Assembly: GCA_002104985.1 (NCBI GenBank)
Contig: MCGO01000004.1
Location: 62,001 to 126,000, forward strand
DNA from: Rhizoclosmatium globosum
Lineage: Eukaryota > Chytridiomycota > Chytridiomycetes > Chytridiales > Chytriomycetaceae
DNA: 64,000 nucleotides
Direction: 5' to 3'
The notes beneath the pieces are model-generated. The model saw only the letters and a list, made by a program, of their open reading frames with translations, was not told where the DNA came from and searched no databases. Position numbers and translations under genes: made by a program. This document shows positions 46,660 to 58,594 of the stretch, one piece after another. Position 1 is the stretch's first letter. Each line of letters begins with the position of its first letter.

Positions 46660-48139
46660 ATGCTTCAAAAAGAACATAAACCATTCAAAATTACAATCGC
46701 TGCCATCTGTCTTGTCCTTGTCTCGATATTCAGCTTTCATCAATATGATGCATTCAGAAACAGGAGCCGTTTTGTCCAAACAGTCAAGGACTACATAGTC
46801 AAGGACTACGAACCAGTCAAGGAATTAGTTCAAGTTGAATCTGAGGCTGGCAAGAAAAGAATTGCTGCCCCTTCAACCTCTCAGATTTCTATAATGGCCA
46901 AAACTGGATCTCTGCGCATGAATGAGTTTCCTGGCGATTGCCCAGAGCCAAGCCCTCATTGGAATGTTTGTCACAACAGATCCTGTCAGCACAAACAGAA
47001 GAAACCTCCTTCGCGCCACGTACAAAGCTGCCAACGCAAAACTGGCCCACGAAGATCAAATTGACTTCATGTTTGTGTTCGGAAACGCGAAAACATGGTC
47101 ACATTCGTATGAACTTGCACTGGAGGAAATGTCGTTTCCTCATGATACTGTAATAACAGAGCGGGAGGAGAACTTGGAGAGTGGTAAGAACTTGGATTGG
47201 CTCAAGTACGCGCGTAATATCATGTATACGGAGCATCCGACTTGGAAGGGCAAATATTGTTTGCGTTATCGGTTCATTGGCAAGACAGATGATGATACTG
47301 TCATTCATGTGGCGCGTCTCTCGGGAAAGCTAAAATCCTTACCTATAAACAAATCAAACTATGTTGGCCGAGATCCACCATTACAGCATCACGTCAAATA
47401 TATGACTGGTCTTCTATACCTCCTGTCGCCGGATGTTGTGGAGTGGATTAACTTTTCTCCCATACCCCTCCAACATCTAACTGGATACGAAGATATACAA
47501 GTTGGTGTTTGGCTAAATGAAGGAAAAATCCCTGTCAACTTCGTCAGTGACGTTCTTATTCATGATTTGGAGGAGTCCCCATGGAGCTACAATGCCCGTT
47601 CTACTCCAAAGTCACTTGTAATTCATTGGTGCAAAGATCCGCAACGTTTGTTTCGCTGTATCTCTGATTTGTATGGAACTCCGCCATCTATTATGAATCG
47701 GCTTGTCTCCCAAAAATCCATTGAGCTACATGCGAACCGTCTCCAAGATCTTTTCCCACAACTTAAAAACTACCACTTGTCAAATGGGATAAGATTAGTG
47801 AAGGAACATAGTCCGGCACTCCAAGTTGACGCTGCTTTGTTAAAACTCGTCATTGGACCATTGTTCCCCCGATATTACATCAGCGATTCAGTATCTGACG
47901 CTGAATGGTTGCAAATTCTCACGCATTTAGCGGCTCGTATTCCTTGGCTGCGAGAGGAACCGCTTCATATTGGAATTTGGCGTGCAATTGCGGCCATGAA
48001 TATTCGCTCGACGCCTTCTTCGTGGGAACGACAGGTTGCAACTAAAATTACTGAGCGAGCTAATAATTCGACTCTGACATGGGAAGAAGTAGATCAGATT
48101 CGTTCCTCAATGATCCCATCACTGCCAAAGAACATTTAG
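46660..48139 (+). pseudogene. GT31-like glycosyltransferase, copy 1, with a 5-nt deletion
   Basis: It is the tandem paralogue of the intact gene at 48358. From the ATG at 46660 the frame encodes an N-terminal signal anchor (KITIAAICLVLVSIFSF) and stem to about base 46950. Compared with copy 2, five bases are then missing between the stem (DCPEPS) and ALIGMFVTTD, so the catalytic domain continues in another frame. There are no splice borders at this point. An ATG at 46922 opens the catalytic frame on its own (405 aa) but lacks the membrane anchor. The catalytic part is otherwise intact: RRNLLRATY, KTDDDTV, NYVGRDP, YMTGLLYLLSP and YEDIQVG. It is probably a pseudogene, or makes a soluble product. 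Confidence 0.7.
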
Positions 48140-48262
48140 TTTCTTTTTATAATGACATAATACTTCTATATTTTTTTTGACCAACAAACCCAAATCAGCC
48201 GAAGAAGGCTGGAACATCCCGCCAAAACAACAAATCGTTTCATCTCTCACACCCACAGACAG

Positions 48263-48283
48263 ACACACACACACACACACACA
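48263..48283. repeat. (AC)n microsatellite
   Basis: About ten AC units lie in the spacer between the two GT31-like genes, roughly 75 bp before the start of the second. Confidence 0.9.
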
Positions 48284-48357
48284 ATCAAAAAAGGTTTGAC
48301 GCCTTCATTCGATATCTCAACATAGACTCAACACACTGATGCTGCACAGAAAAGCCC

Positions 48358-49818
48358 ATGTTTCGAGAAACCGACAAACGTTACCTTAAGTATGCAGCTC
48401 TCATAGCTTTGCTACTGACACTACTCGTCTATTTTATCCAAACGGATCCACGCAACTTTGACCGCAGTATTCTTTATTCCTCGGAGAGTGAACCGATGAT
48501 ATTCCCAGGCGACTCAAACTCACCAACAACCCCCATCATCGCACCACCTGAGTCCCAAGTCTCTGTAACACCCGATTCCGGCGTCTTGCGCATGAATGAG
48601 CCTCCAACCGACTGCCCCGCGCCAAAACGCGCTCTCATTGGAATGTTTGTCACAACCGATCCTGTCAGCACAAACAGACGAAACCTCCTCCGCGCCACCT
48701 ACAAAACCGCCAACGCAAAACTGGCCCACGAAGACCAAATCGACTTTATGTTTGTATATGGAAACGCAAAGGCTTGGTCCCACGCGTATGAACTTGCTTT
48801 GGAGAAGATGTCGTTTCCGCATGATACTGTTATAACGGAGCGGGAGGAGAACTTGGAGAGTGGGAAGAACTTGGATTGGCTCAAGTACGCGCGTAATATC
48901 ATGTATGCGGAGCATCCGACTTGGAAGGGCAAATATTGTTTACGTTATCGGTTCATTGGCAAGACGGATGATGATACTGTAATTAATGTGCCTCGCCTCT
49001 CTCAAAAACTGAAAGGCCTTGCTCCAAACAAATCACACTATGTTGGACGCGATCCCCCAAAACAGCAACATGTCAAATATATGACAGGTCTCTTATATAT
49101 CCTGTCACCGGACATTGTTGAATGGATCCATTTCTCTCCTATTCCACCTCGTCATGTCGCTGGATACGAGGACATTCAAGTTGGCGTGTGGATTCGAAAG
49201 GGAAAGCTTGTGGTCAACTTTGTCAGTGATGTCCTCATTCATGACTTGGAGGAGTCCCCATGGAGCTACAATGCACGTTCTACGCCTAAATCTCTCGTGA
49301 TTCATTGGTGTAAAGACCCGCAGCGTTTGTTCCGCTGTATCGCTGATTTGTACGGAACACCAAAGGCAACGGTTCAACTATTGAACAATAGAAAATCCAT
49401 TGGATACCACTCTCAGCGCTTGCAAACGCTGTTTCCGCAACTTAAAAACTACCAGATACCCAATGAGATTAAATTAATGGGTGAAAATAGCCCCTCCCTC
49501 CAAATTGATGCTGCATTGTTGAAGCAGGTTATTGCGCCCTTGATTCCTCGCTATTACATCAGTGATACAATCACAAATGAAGACTGGTTGCAAATACTGA
49601 CACATATGGCTGCACGTGTTCCGTGGCTTCGAGAGGAGCCGCTTCATATTGGCATTTGGCGAGCTATTGCGGCAATGAACATTCGGTCAACACCAGGTTG
49701 GTGGGAACGATCTGTGGCTCAGGCGCTGGCCGAGCGAGCTGTCAATGGGACTCTCTCATGGAGCGAAGTAAATAGGATTCGCAATTCCTTTATGCCAACA
49801 CTGCCCACTAATATATAA
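48358..49818 (+). CDS. GT31-like glycosyltransferase (beta-1,3-galactosyltransferase superfamily), 486 aa
   Basis: The intact single exon encodes a type II membrane protein. A short basic cytosolic tail is followed by a membrane anchor (YAALIALLLTLLVYF, residues about 12-27), a Pro/Ser-rich stem, and a catalytic domain from about residue 90. Conserved GT31 features are RRNLLRATY, FIGKTDDDTV (a DDD motif in place of DXD), HYVGRDPP, YMTGLLYILSPDIVEW and GYEDIQVGVW. Enzymes of this fold transfer galactose, GlcNAc or other sugars in the Golgi; the substrate cannot be deduced. It is highly similar to the frameshifted copy directly upstream, so a recent tandem duplication is clear. Confidence 0.85.
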   Translation: MFRETDKRYLKYAALIALLLTLLVYFIQTDPRNFDRSILYSSESEPMIFPGDSNSPTTPIIAPPESQVSVTPDSGVLRMNEPPTDCPAPKRALIGMFVTTDPVSTNRRNLLRATYKTANAKLAHEDQIDFMFVYGNAKAWSHAYELALEKMSFPHDTVITEREENLESGKNLDWLKYARNIMYAEHPTWKGKYCLRYRFIGKTDDDTVINVPRLSQKLKGLAPNKSHYVGRDPPKQQHVKYMTGLLYILSPDIVEWIHFSPIPPRHVAGYEDIQVGVWIRKGKLVVNFVSDVLIHDLEESPWSYNARSTPKSLVIHWCKDPQRLFRCIADLYGTPKATVQLLNNRKSIGYHSQRLQTLFPQLKNYQIPNEIKLMGENSPSLQIDAALLKQVIAPLIPRYYISDTITNEDWLQILTHMAARVPWLREEPLHIGIWRAIAAMNIRSTPGWWERSVAQALAERAVNGTLSWSEVNRIRNSFMPTLPTNI

Positions 49819-50028
49819 TGATATTTCCTTTCCATCTGATGAATAAAGTGTTATAGTTGAGAATCTCGAAAACATATACCTGCAGAAATGAATGTTAAGC
49901 GAATGTGCAATGTTTATTTCCAAACAGAGTGAGTTAGTAAACTCAAATAACAAGAAAGAAACCCAAATACAAAAAATATCATGATAAAACCCCATCATCC
50001 ATCACAATAATTCACAAAACAACTTCCA

Positions 50029-51864
50029 TCAACCCCTCGACACGGCTTTAGTAACATACATCTTGGTCAAACCCGGACCAGCGAATCCATTAATCTGCTT
50101 ACACCAAGTCTCCACCTGCCCCGCAAGAACCAAAGACTCCAACCGACTTGGCTCATTGGCAATCACACGCGTCAAGGATGCTGGTGGAGTAGTGATATCG
50201 GCTTCAGGGTACAGAGGTGCTTGTCCGTTTGATTCACGAGCAGCATTCTCGGCACGCTTTTTGGCGACGGTGAGAGCGGCTTTTTGTTGTTCCTTCTGGA
50301 GGGAACGGTTCCATCCTATTTTGTGTTTGCTTCTTTAGTATGAAGGAGAGAGGGAAAAGATGGAGAAAGATTGGAGGTGTGGTTGGAGATGAAAGGAGAG
50401 TCATAGGCGAGTATGACGATGCAATCAACGCAGGGAACAGAATTCATTGAAAAAAGATGTGAATTCGTTGAAGGGGAAAGTGAAGGAGGAGGAGAGAAGA
50501 AGAAAAAAACGGGCGGGACGGACGAGAAAAAAACGCGAGTCCAAACAAACAAATGACAACATACCCTGCCAACGCCATTGTTCCTGACCGTAATCATCGA
50601 CAGCATCACAAAGAGATTCCAAGTGCTTCTCCAAATAGACTTCTCCAGCTCCAAGATCAAGACCTTCATAGTTGGGGCTCAACAACAACAAATTGCTCAA
50701 TGCAGATGAAGATGCGAGAAGAGCAGCTGAGGAAACAGCAGCAGTTGATTTGTCTGAGACAGCACCGACACCAGTCGCGTTGACTGAGGCAGCGGTTGTT
50801 GACAGAGATCCAGAAGATGACGAAGACTCAAGGGAGGCAGAGAGGGTAGAGAGAAGGGAAATATCAAAGTTGTTGAGCATGACGTTGACGAGAGACGAGT
50901 TTTTAACTTTGATGGGGAGGGATTCAAAGAGAGTTGATGGGGAAACGTTTGCAGCATGAATGGATTCGAGGGAAAACTTTTTGGAGGACATCAAGGAGAA
51001 TGTGGAAGCAGACAAACGAAGGGCTTTGAGAGAAAGGTTTCCTTGAGCCGAGCGCAGAGGATCGTAGCTGAAATGGCGAAGTGTAAGATATGGTATTTGG
51101 ATGTGATAATAAAGTTACATGATGAGAACGGCTTGTGGGTTCGCCTTTTGGTGACGGAACAAAGTTTCCAAGAGTTGCTGCGACCAGAATGCACCCATGT
51201 TTGCGGCAACGAACAGACCAACGACGTTCGAGTCAAATCCAAGTCTGGCAAGGCCGTCCAAGGCACGAAGCTGGTGGTCACCCGCGGGACCAGGAGCAAC
51301 GGAGCCGTCTTCGAGGATAGGCGCCTGATTCCAAGACAGTTTAAGTCAAGTCAAGTCAAGTCAGAGAAGAGAAGAGAAGAGAAGAGAAGAGTAGAGTAGA
51401 GAGAAACACACCACTGGTCCAATCGCAGGGACAACATTTGTAACTTCGAGAACGCCACAGATGTCCAGCCCAAGCAGCACACCGTGAACACCGCCAATGT
51501 GGGTGGCAGGAAGCGACTGGGCCGACGACGACGAGGCCGAGTCCCGGGCGGCTGGCGACACGGACTTGGCGGCCTTTGCAATCGCGGCGACGGCGGCGGC
51601 ATCGAGCGCAACTTCGACGACGGGAACCGAGGCCAGTTTCGCCGCGTCGATTCCAGCGAGATCAACGGTGAAGTCCGCGTTGCCGTCGAGCACCGACTCA
51701 GGCACTTTGTCGCCGAGTCGAGTCGGTCCGCCCTTGAGCTGCTGCGCCAGAGGAACGGGCTCGCGGTTGTATGTGCCCTTGATGCGGCTCTCTTCCGCGA
51801 GTCGCTCGGCTTCTTCGTGTGCTGCGAATGCTGCGGCGGCTGCGGCTCTGGAGAAGGACTGCAT
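50029..51864 (-). CDS. EIF3H: Translation initiation factor eIF3 subunit h (MPN domain), 499 aa
   Basis: eIF3h is a non-catalytic MPN-domain subunit of the eIF3 complex on 40S ribosomes. Three exons are inferred: 51412-51864, 50565-51324 and 50029-50315. The MPN part shows GGVHGVLLGLDICGVLEVTN, matching VQGLLLGLD...LEVTN of the family. It continues with GLFVAANMGAFWSQQLLETL after the first intron. An Ala/Ser-rich insert near 50690-50830 is low complexity. The C-terminus ESLVLAGQVETWCKQINGFA fits the family end (LDSLLI...Q...QVN.F). The 87-nt first intron is largely made of short tandem repeats, and the second is 249 nt. No JAMM zinc residues are expected or seen. Confidence 0.88.
51341..51402. 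repeat. AGTCA and GAAGA short tandem repeats filling an eIF3h intron
   Basis: On the plus strand about four AAGTC units are followed by about five GAAGA units and a GTAGA pair, all inside the first intron of the eIF3h gene. The C/T-rich minus strand forms the polypyrimidine tract before the 3' splice site. Confidence 0.85.
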
Positions 51865-51965
51865 TGGTGTTTCTTCAAGTAAATGGGAAAAAAAGAAAAG
51901 GGGAATCCCAATGTCTCCCAAGAAAGTATCCTCTTAAGAATCGTTTATTGTTTGTAAAACCCTTT

Positions 51966-53551
51966 TTACTTTCTTCTGCCTCCCTCGAATCCGGCTCGCT
52001 TCTTGCCGCCTCCTCCCCCACTCTTGCTGCCACCTTTCTTGACTCCAGATCCCTTCTTGACTCCCATCTTCTTGTTCTCAGATCGCTGCTTCAAATTCGC
52101 CTCTCTCTTCTTATCCCGATCTGCGATTCCCTTAGCAACTCCGTCTTTTCGGCTCTTCCACTCATTGTGACTCTTGACCTTCTTCTTCTCCAACCGCTTC
52201 ACCGTCTTCTTGACAAGCTTAATGTCATCGCGAACAACTTCTCCTCCTGCCATCGCAGCTGCCTTCTCCCACTTGCTCTTTTCAACAATCGCTGCATGCT
52301 TCTCAGGATTCACAGACGCCATCTCCTTGAGTTTCTTGGCATCGTTCTCAAGCTTCGACAAGAGCGATTTAGGGTCATGGTGCTTCTTGTTGAGTCGATG
52401 TTGTTTGTTGGTGAGACCGGCTGCGTTTGTTGTGGTTACTGTTGCACTTCCTGCCTTTCCAGTTCCTGAAACCTTGCCTCCAAAGTTGAGACGAGAAAAG
52501 TCCATAGTGTCCTTTTTGGAAGAAAAGTGTGTTAGTTTGAAGTGCACCTCCAATTACTTCATCGATATCCATCTTGTAGGTATTCCCCCTCATGTTTCTC
52601 ATCCTGCTCCCTCCCTCTGACGTCCCCCCACAGTATTCCACCAATCCCTCGTCCCATCCCTCTCTCCAAACAAACAGAAAAACAACGATTTCTCACCTCT
52701 CCCAAAGCCGCCTTCCCTAACCGTGCAGCAACATCCTTAGCAGCAGCACCAGCCCCCATAACCCCTTCCCCCTTCTTCTTCTTCAACACCTCCTCTTTCC
52801 GCTCCTTCCGCTTCTTCAACCGCTTTTCAAGAATCTCTTGACGCGACCGTGGGGTTGGGAGCTTCTTTCCCTCTGATGCGGCCTTCTACATTGCGGGGGT
52901 GTTTTTTTTTTTTAGGAAACACTGTTGTAAGGTAATAATAGGAGGGGGGTAAAAAATGAACGTTTACAAGTTGGGCGGCTTTGTTTTCTTCCACGGCCAT
53001 TCCACGCATTCTCTTCATTTCTGTGATGCGTTCCTTGACTTTGTCGCGGAGGTCGGCGATGGAGGAGGCGCTTGTTGTTTGAGGGGCGACAAGGGGTGTT
53101 GTTGAGGGGTCCTGTGCAGTTGTTGGCTGTTGCTTTTGGAGGTGTGTTGAAGTGCTGGTTTGGGCATCGCTTTCTGGATCCAACTAGACATTGCAGTAAA
53201 AAAAGAAACGTTTTAAGGTTTAGATAATGAGTTTGGAAAGGGGGGCAAGATGGTGTATGTGTGTACCTTCCATTTGCGTGCTCGCTTTGTGGCTTCTTTG
53301 ATGGCTTGTTTAGGAGCGATTTGCTTTTTGGCGTTGTGCGTTGCAAGGTATTTCTGTGTGAGGAAAGGATGTTTGGTTAGTTATCATGAGAAGTGGAATG
53401 GCAAGTTGGTTTCAAAACGTACTTTGTCCTTGGAAGAAGGTAGGACTTCGTCATCGGCCAATGTGTTTGATACAACATATGCTTTGACGGGGATCAGGTC
53501 TACCAGGGCGTCAATCGACGCCTGGAGCAGTTCAAGCCGTTCTGTGGTCAT
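51966..53551 (-). CDS. SURF6: Ribosome biogenesis protein SURF6/Rrp14
   Basis: SURF6/Rrp14 is a nucleolar protein needed for early 40S and 60S subunit assembly. The start ATG at 53551-53549 begins MTTERLELLQASID. Further short exons read LATHNAKKQIAPKQAIKEAT and ADLRDKVKERITEMKRMRG, followed by a Lys/Glu-rich helix. The last exon (ends 51966) has the SURF6 core: KWEKAAAMAGGEVVRDDIKL, then KKTVKRLEKKKVKSHNEWKS, then a very basic tail with KKRAGFEG. About four short introns are present (donors near 53424, 53181 and others). It is transcribed divergently from the BAR-SH3 gene. Confidence 0.87.
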
Positions 53552-53855
53552 TTTTGGATTGCAAAAAAGAAAGAAAAGGGGGAAACTTTCTGAGTGAGTG
53601 TGGATTCCATTCCTCCAAAGACAAATACATCAGAACAATATTCTCTGCATATGTATCGAGTTGTGATCAAGAGGCGATTGCAGTTTGGAAGTGTCATACA
53701 TTACAGAGTTGAAAGTGATGGGATTCCTGCAATCTACACCCATTGACATTGATTGACACCAATTCGATTGTCATCTGCTTTTGATACATTTACACAAAGT
53801 TGGTTTGATCCCCTCATGGTTTGGTTGCACTCTGGCCAAAAACCATCTCCCGAAA
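53552..53855. promoter_or_regulatory. Divergent intergenic region between SURF6 and BAR-SH3 genes
   Basis: These 304 bases between two start codons must hold both promoters. The sequence is AT-rich; no specific motif is assigned. Confidence 0.4.
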
Positions 53856-56015
53856 ATGAATATCTCAAAGAAGCTTGGGCAGTTCAAGCAGGTACCAGTC
53901 CATAGCCTCCTCCATTGTACTATCCACACTATTCTGACATGATTATCACAGTGGACCGGTGCGTTGCGGCTGTTTCCCTTCCCTTACCTATTGAACTCAA
54001 CCCCTTGCCTTTCCAACCCTTTCCCTCCCTTGCCTACCCCACCACACTACCTCCAATCACTCCGATGCATTGCAAATACCATCCAGGCGAGAAACTTGGC
54101 GGCGCGCAGAAGACAGGTTCGCTGTGATTGTGTCTTGTGAGAGGTTGAAAGACTCAACACCCCCCCCCCCCCCCCCCCCCTTCAACCCTCCATGTATCAC
54201 CCCTCCACACAGAAACGTCCGAGGAATTCAAGAACCTTGAACACGCAACGGAACAACGAAAGGCTGAATATGAGAAGCTTGATCTCCAGTTGAATTCGTT
54301 CGTCAAGTCTATTAGTTGGGTGCAACTTGTTGTGTTTCTCATTTTGATGCAGGGGCGCTGACGGGTATTGGTTGTTTTGTTTTAGGTAGAGGGGAAGGAA
54401 AGGATAAGGATCGGTCGCCGATGGAAGCGTTTGGGTCTGCAATGTCGACTGTGGGGAACACTCTCGAGGCATCTGCATACAGTTGAGTTGCTCTCCCCTC
54501 TATGCACCCTTATGCGTGATATGGGCTAGTGCAATCGTTCTTTGTATTGCTGTCGTTGCGTGGGATTGGTGTACTTCTGTGATTCTAATCACAACCACTG
54601 CCACAGCCAAGGCTCTGATCTTGGTGGGAGACGCACACACCGACGTTGCAACTTCCCAACGAACCTTTGTGAATATCGTCAAGGACGGATACCTCGAGGA
54701 AATGAACCGTCAAATGGCGGATGTGAAGGACTACCAGGTAACATTTTTGGACTTTTATTGGTGAAGGCGGGGACTTGACAGAAACACAACTTCCCCAATA
54801 GCGTCTTAAAACAAAGCTTGAAAACCGACGTTTGGATTACGACGCGAAAATGAATAAAGTGCAGAAGGCGAAGGCTGCGAATCCGGCTTTGGAGGAGGAT
54901 GTGAGGGTTGCTCAGTCAAAGTATGAGGAGACGTTGCAGGATATTACGGCAAGAATGATTTCGTTGAATGCGAATGAGGAGGATCAGTTGACTGAGCTTT
55001 GTCGCCTTGTGGATGCGGAGGTTGAGTTTTTCCAGGCTGGGCTTGAGAGGTTGATGCAGGTGCAAAAGGAGTTTGCAAAGTAAGTTTGGATAGGAAGATT
55101 ACCGTATGGATCGATTAATTGGCGTTACAGTATTCCTCGTGTTCGGTCAGGGAACAACAGGGCTGAGTATAAGCGGTCTATTTCCGCTGCTTCGTCACTG
55201 TACGATACTCACCGCGATTCTACGTCGCATACACCTGCATTCACTCCTCCTCTTGGATCGAACGCTTCTGTGGGGAGATTGACGAGAAGTAACAGTGGAT
55301 TCAATTCTGGTGGTGGACCACCACCACTTCCCAACCGCGATCCAACGCGTATGTACTTTCTTGATCGAATGAATTTGAATCTAATTCACTATCAAAAGCA
55401 TCGCGAAGCAATTCGAAACAAACACGTGCTTTGTATCAGTTTGATGCGGAAGGGCCAGGAGAAATGAGCAGTTGAGTGAAGTCTTGTGTTTCTGGTGGAT
55501 ATTTTATTGACTTGAATTGTGTGTGCAGTTCGCAAAGGAGATTTGATCAATGTGATTGAGGAGGTGGATGAAGGATGGTGGATTGGAGAAATGGCAGACG
55601 GTTCTGGACAACGAGGAATGTTCCCTGCCAATTATTGTGAAGTTGTGGAAGCGCCTGCGGCCCCTCTTCCTCCATACCGTCCACCATCAACTTATAATGC
55701 TGGCGTGGATGCGTCTCCAAGGTTGGCAGCTGGAAATGTGAATGCGAGTGGTGGCGGAAGAGGTTATCCAGCTCCTGTTCCTTCTCGAGCGAGTTACATT
55801 CCGTCTGCTCCTGTACCTTCCAGACCACAATACGAAGATCCTCGGAGTAGCAGTGCAGGTGGAGCTGCAGGTGGAACGTGTTATTGTGGATGTGCCGAGT
55901 TTGTTGAGAACGCGTTCAAGCCTGGGCAATGTCGCAGTTGCTTCCATAACAAGTTGAGTATTTTTTGTTGAAATTGTGTATAAGTGGTTTTGCTAATTGC
56001 TTGTGTAGACATTGA
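53856..56015 (+). CDS. BAR-SH3 membrane-curvature protein with C-terminal Cys-rich motif
   Basis: BAR-SH3 proteins bind curved membranes and actin or dynamin partners in endocytosis. Early exons are 53856-53891, a 7-nt micro-exon 53952-53958, then 54087-54116 and from 54213, giving MNISKKLGQFKQ-WTG-EKLGGAQKT. This is the amphipathic start typical of endophilin-like BAR domains. The BAR coiled coil follows (FVNIVKDGYLEEMNRQMADV, LKTKLENRRLDYDAKMNK, then ELCRLVDAEVEFFQAGLERL). A Ser/Pro linker leads to an SH3 domain with ALYQFDAEGPGEMS, EGWWIGEMADGSGQRGMFPA and NYCEV. The protein ends with CYCGCAEF...GQCRSCFHNKH, a zinc-binding-looking tail seen in some fungal proteins. The last exon (56009-56015) adds only His and the stop. 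Confidence 0.82.
54160..54180. repeat. Poly-C run of 21 bases
   Basis: A homopolymer C tract in the third intron of the BAR-SH3 gene (54117-54212). It may be length-variable. Confidence 0.9.
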
Positions 56016-56108
56016 GGCGTGCTTGAGTTCATTCACCCGTTGTCTCGCTTTAACATCATTTTTTGTTACCTCTGAATAAATGTTCTTTACTTGTTATTTG
56101 ACAGGGAA

Positions 56109-56132
56109 GGGTTGAGGGTTGAGGGTTGAGGG
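56109..56132. repeat. (GGGTTGA)3 short tandem repeat
   Basis: Three GGGTTGA units followed by GGG lie about 110 bp upstream of the cyclin start. This is telomere-like in style but too short and non-canonical to be a telomere remnant. Confidence 0.7.
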
Positions 56133-56242
56133 AAAGGGTGGCAGATGGGAGGGAGGGAGGGAGCGAATGCTTGGCAAACCAAAAAGGAATACAGTCCAAG
56201 AATCACGGGGGCTTTCTCCCGCCTCACACCTGAATCACCTTA

Positions 56243-58451
56243 ATGCACCGCCTTGGATTCTCGCTGTTTGGCAGCCAAAGTCGCGATGCCGCGAAAGCCG
56301 CAGCACAGCCAACAAACTCCGGCGCCGCCACGAACGCGGGACCAGGCGAGGCCGACCCACCTTCAACAACCACCACCACAACCACCACCACCACCACCAC
56401 TTCCTCGTCTTCAACCAACAACTACACCTACTCCAACAATAATAACAACAACAACAAGCATCCGCCACCACTTCTTCCGCGTCCTTCAAACAAGACCCGA
56501 CCTCTGCTGCCTCCTCCTCTGCCTCCACCAGGCGATCCTGCGCGGCTTCTCGATGAGCTCATTGGTGCGTCCTGTTTCGTTGGATACGTGTACTGGTTGA
56601 ACTGAACTCCTTCTTTCCGCAGATTTCGCTTGTGTAATCCTCCCACGTTTCTTTGTGGCCCAGACACAGTCCCAACAGTCCCTCTCAGTGCTCTCGGCTT
56701 CAACTTTCACTACTCCACCCATTGAAACTTGCTCCTCAGACACATTGCTCGTCCCAGAATCGCGTTTTAATCCACTGCGTTTCTTTTTGGACCCGGAATA
56801 CTCGTACTCTGTGAAACAACGACCAGACAGCCCGAATGCCACCCAAGAACAACAACAACAGCAACAACAGCAACAACGCACGCCTATTCAAATACCCCCT
56901 CTCAGACTTTTTATTTCAAAGCTGCTCAAACGGACTCAGCTTTCGCATTCAACCTTCTTACACGCATTGCATCTGCTTCACTGTATACACTCCTTGCATC
57001 CATATCTCCATCTTCCTCCTCCCCCCGAACCTGCTTTCTGTATTGCCCATTTCTTGACGCACCGCCTACTTCTTGGAACGCTGATTGTGAGTGCGAAAGT
57101 GTTGTATGACGACACATATGACAATCAGGCGTGGAAAGCTGTTGCACAAGGACTGTGTGTTGATGTATCGGATGTGAATTTGCTGGAACGCGCTATTCTA
57201 GGGATTCTTGAGTTTCGGGTCGGTGCGTGTGTGTTGAGGCATGAGTGGCGGTTGTTTTGCAATCGCGTTGCATGTGAGATTGATGCGATGCAGCAGATGG
57301 GTGGACGTGACTTTGGTGGTAGTGACGATGGTCTACGTAGAGGGAGTATTAGCGGAAGTGATGATTCGCTGGGACAATATGGTAGTAGTCAAAGTAGCAG
57401 TAGTAGTAGTGAAGAAAGTGGCAGTGCTGGAACGGCGGTTGCTGCTGAGGAATCCAAGTTTGAAAGAGGAGGATATTTCCAGCATCCCAACCGAGCCCAC
57501 GAGTTATACCAACTGCTTCCTCATCCGGAAGACAATAGACCGTCTCCACTCCCCACTGCACCACCTCTTTTGGCTATGCTTGAACCAGCCGCTGTTATTG
57601 ACGGCGGAGAAACAATCCTCATTGAACGAAACGAAGCCCCTTCAGCCATGTCCACCAGCATTACGTCTTCTATCCTCCAAAGCTTTTCTACATCTCTTTT
57701 GGCGGCACTGGATGAAATACCAACATCAGCAACACCCAATCGGACGTGTGACTACAACATTCTATCACCCTTACCTCCACCAGCACCACCAACATCTTCA
57801 TCTCTATCCACGCCGCCCGCCATCCACAACTCTACAAAACCTTTCTACGCGCCTCCTACGAATCGACACGTCTCAACACATCCTTACACCATGTCCAGTA
57901 CTGGACACCACCACCATCAGCTTCCCACTTCTACAACAAAACCAATAACCTCGCACGCACACACACTCCCCACACTCACGACGACGACGATATCCACAAA
58001 ACGCGACTTGGTCCGTGAAGTAATCTACGCCGACTCCACATTCCTCGTACACAGCGCCGACTTCCCCATCCCCTCATTCATCTCTCCAGCGCTCTTGAAT
58101 GCAAGCAGTAGTAACACGACGGACCCGAAATCGGCGTTGGTCGTTGCTGTCGCGGAATCAGCGTGTTGGGCCGAGTCGTGTCGCGACCCGGAGAGTGAGG
58201 AAGGTGTGCGGTCGAAAGTGTATCGCGCGTATCTTGCGACGGGGGCTGCGCCTGTTGGAGGGAATGGTGGGGGTAGTGGGATGCAGGATTCTGCGATTGA
58301 GTTGATGAAGGGTGGTGAGGAGGATGGGTTTCAGATTGTGGGGAGGGAGGAAGGGAGGTTTGTGATTACGGATGAAGGGGAGGAAGAGGATGAGGAGAGG
58401 AGGAGGAGGAGGAGGGGTGTTGTTGGGGATGAGAGGCGGGCATCTTGGTGA
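56243..58451 (+). CDS. PCL/Pho80-type cyclin, 716 aa
   Basis: Cyclins of this group activate Pho85-type kinases in nutrient and cell-cycle control. Two exons are inferred (56243-56564 and 56623-58451, intron 58 nt). The cyclin box lies in exon 2: PPLRLFISKLLKRTQLSHST, then LLLGTLIVSAKVLYDDTYDN, then WKAVAQG and LLERAILGILEFRV. This matches the pattern of Pho80/Pcl cyclins (F+..L+++.+.......L..+.+.+.K...D....N..W). Both flanks are low complexity: Thr and Pro/Asn runs, a poly-Gln stretch near 56845-56875, and a Ser/Pro-rich C-terminal half ending in an Arg run. The amino-terminal exon is unusually rich in Thr codons (ACC repeats near 56360). Confidence 0.78.
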
Positions 58452-58594
58452 AGAGGTTGGTTGTTGGTTGTGAATACGTTTTTTATTTATTGTTGGGGTT
58501 TCTGTTATGAAACCGTTATTTCCGGATTATTATTTGTATTATAGTTTCCCTGATTTCCATCTTTTGTATGTTAATGAACCAGAGGTTGGTGGTA

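Noticed and set aside
51484..51937. Plus-strand Ala/Arg-rich genes
   Set aside because: They are antisense shadows of the GC-rich first exon of eIF3h.
56109..56132. Internal telomere repeat
   Set aside because: Only three GGGTTGA units, not the fungal TTAGGG type; more likely a chance short repeat upstream of the cyclin.
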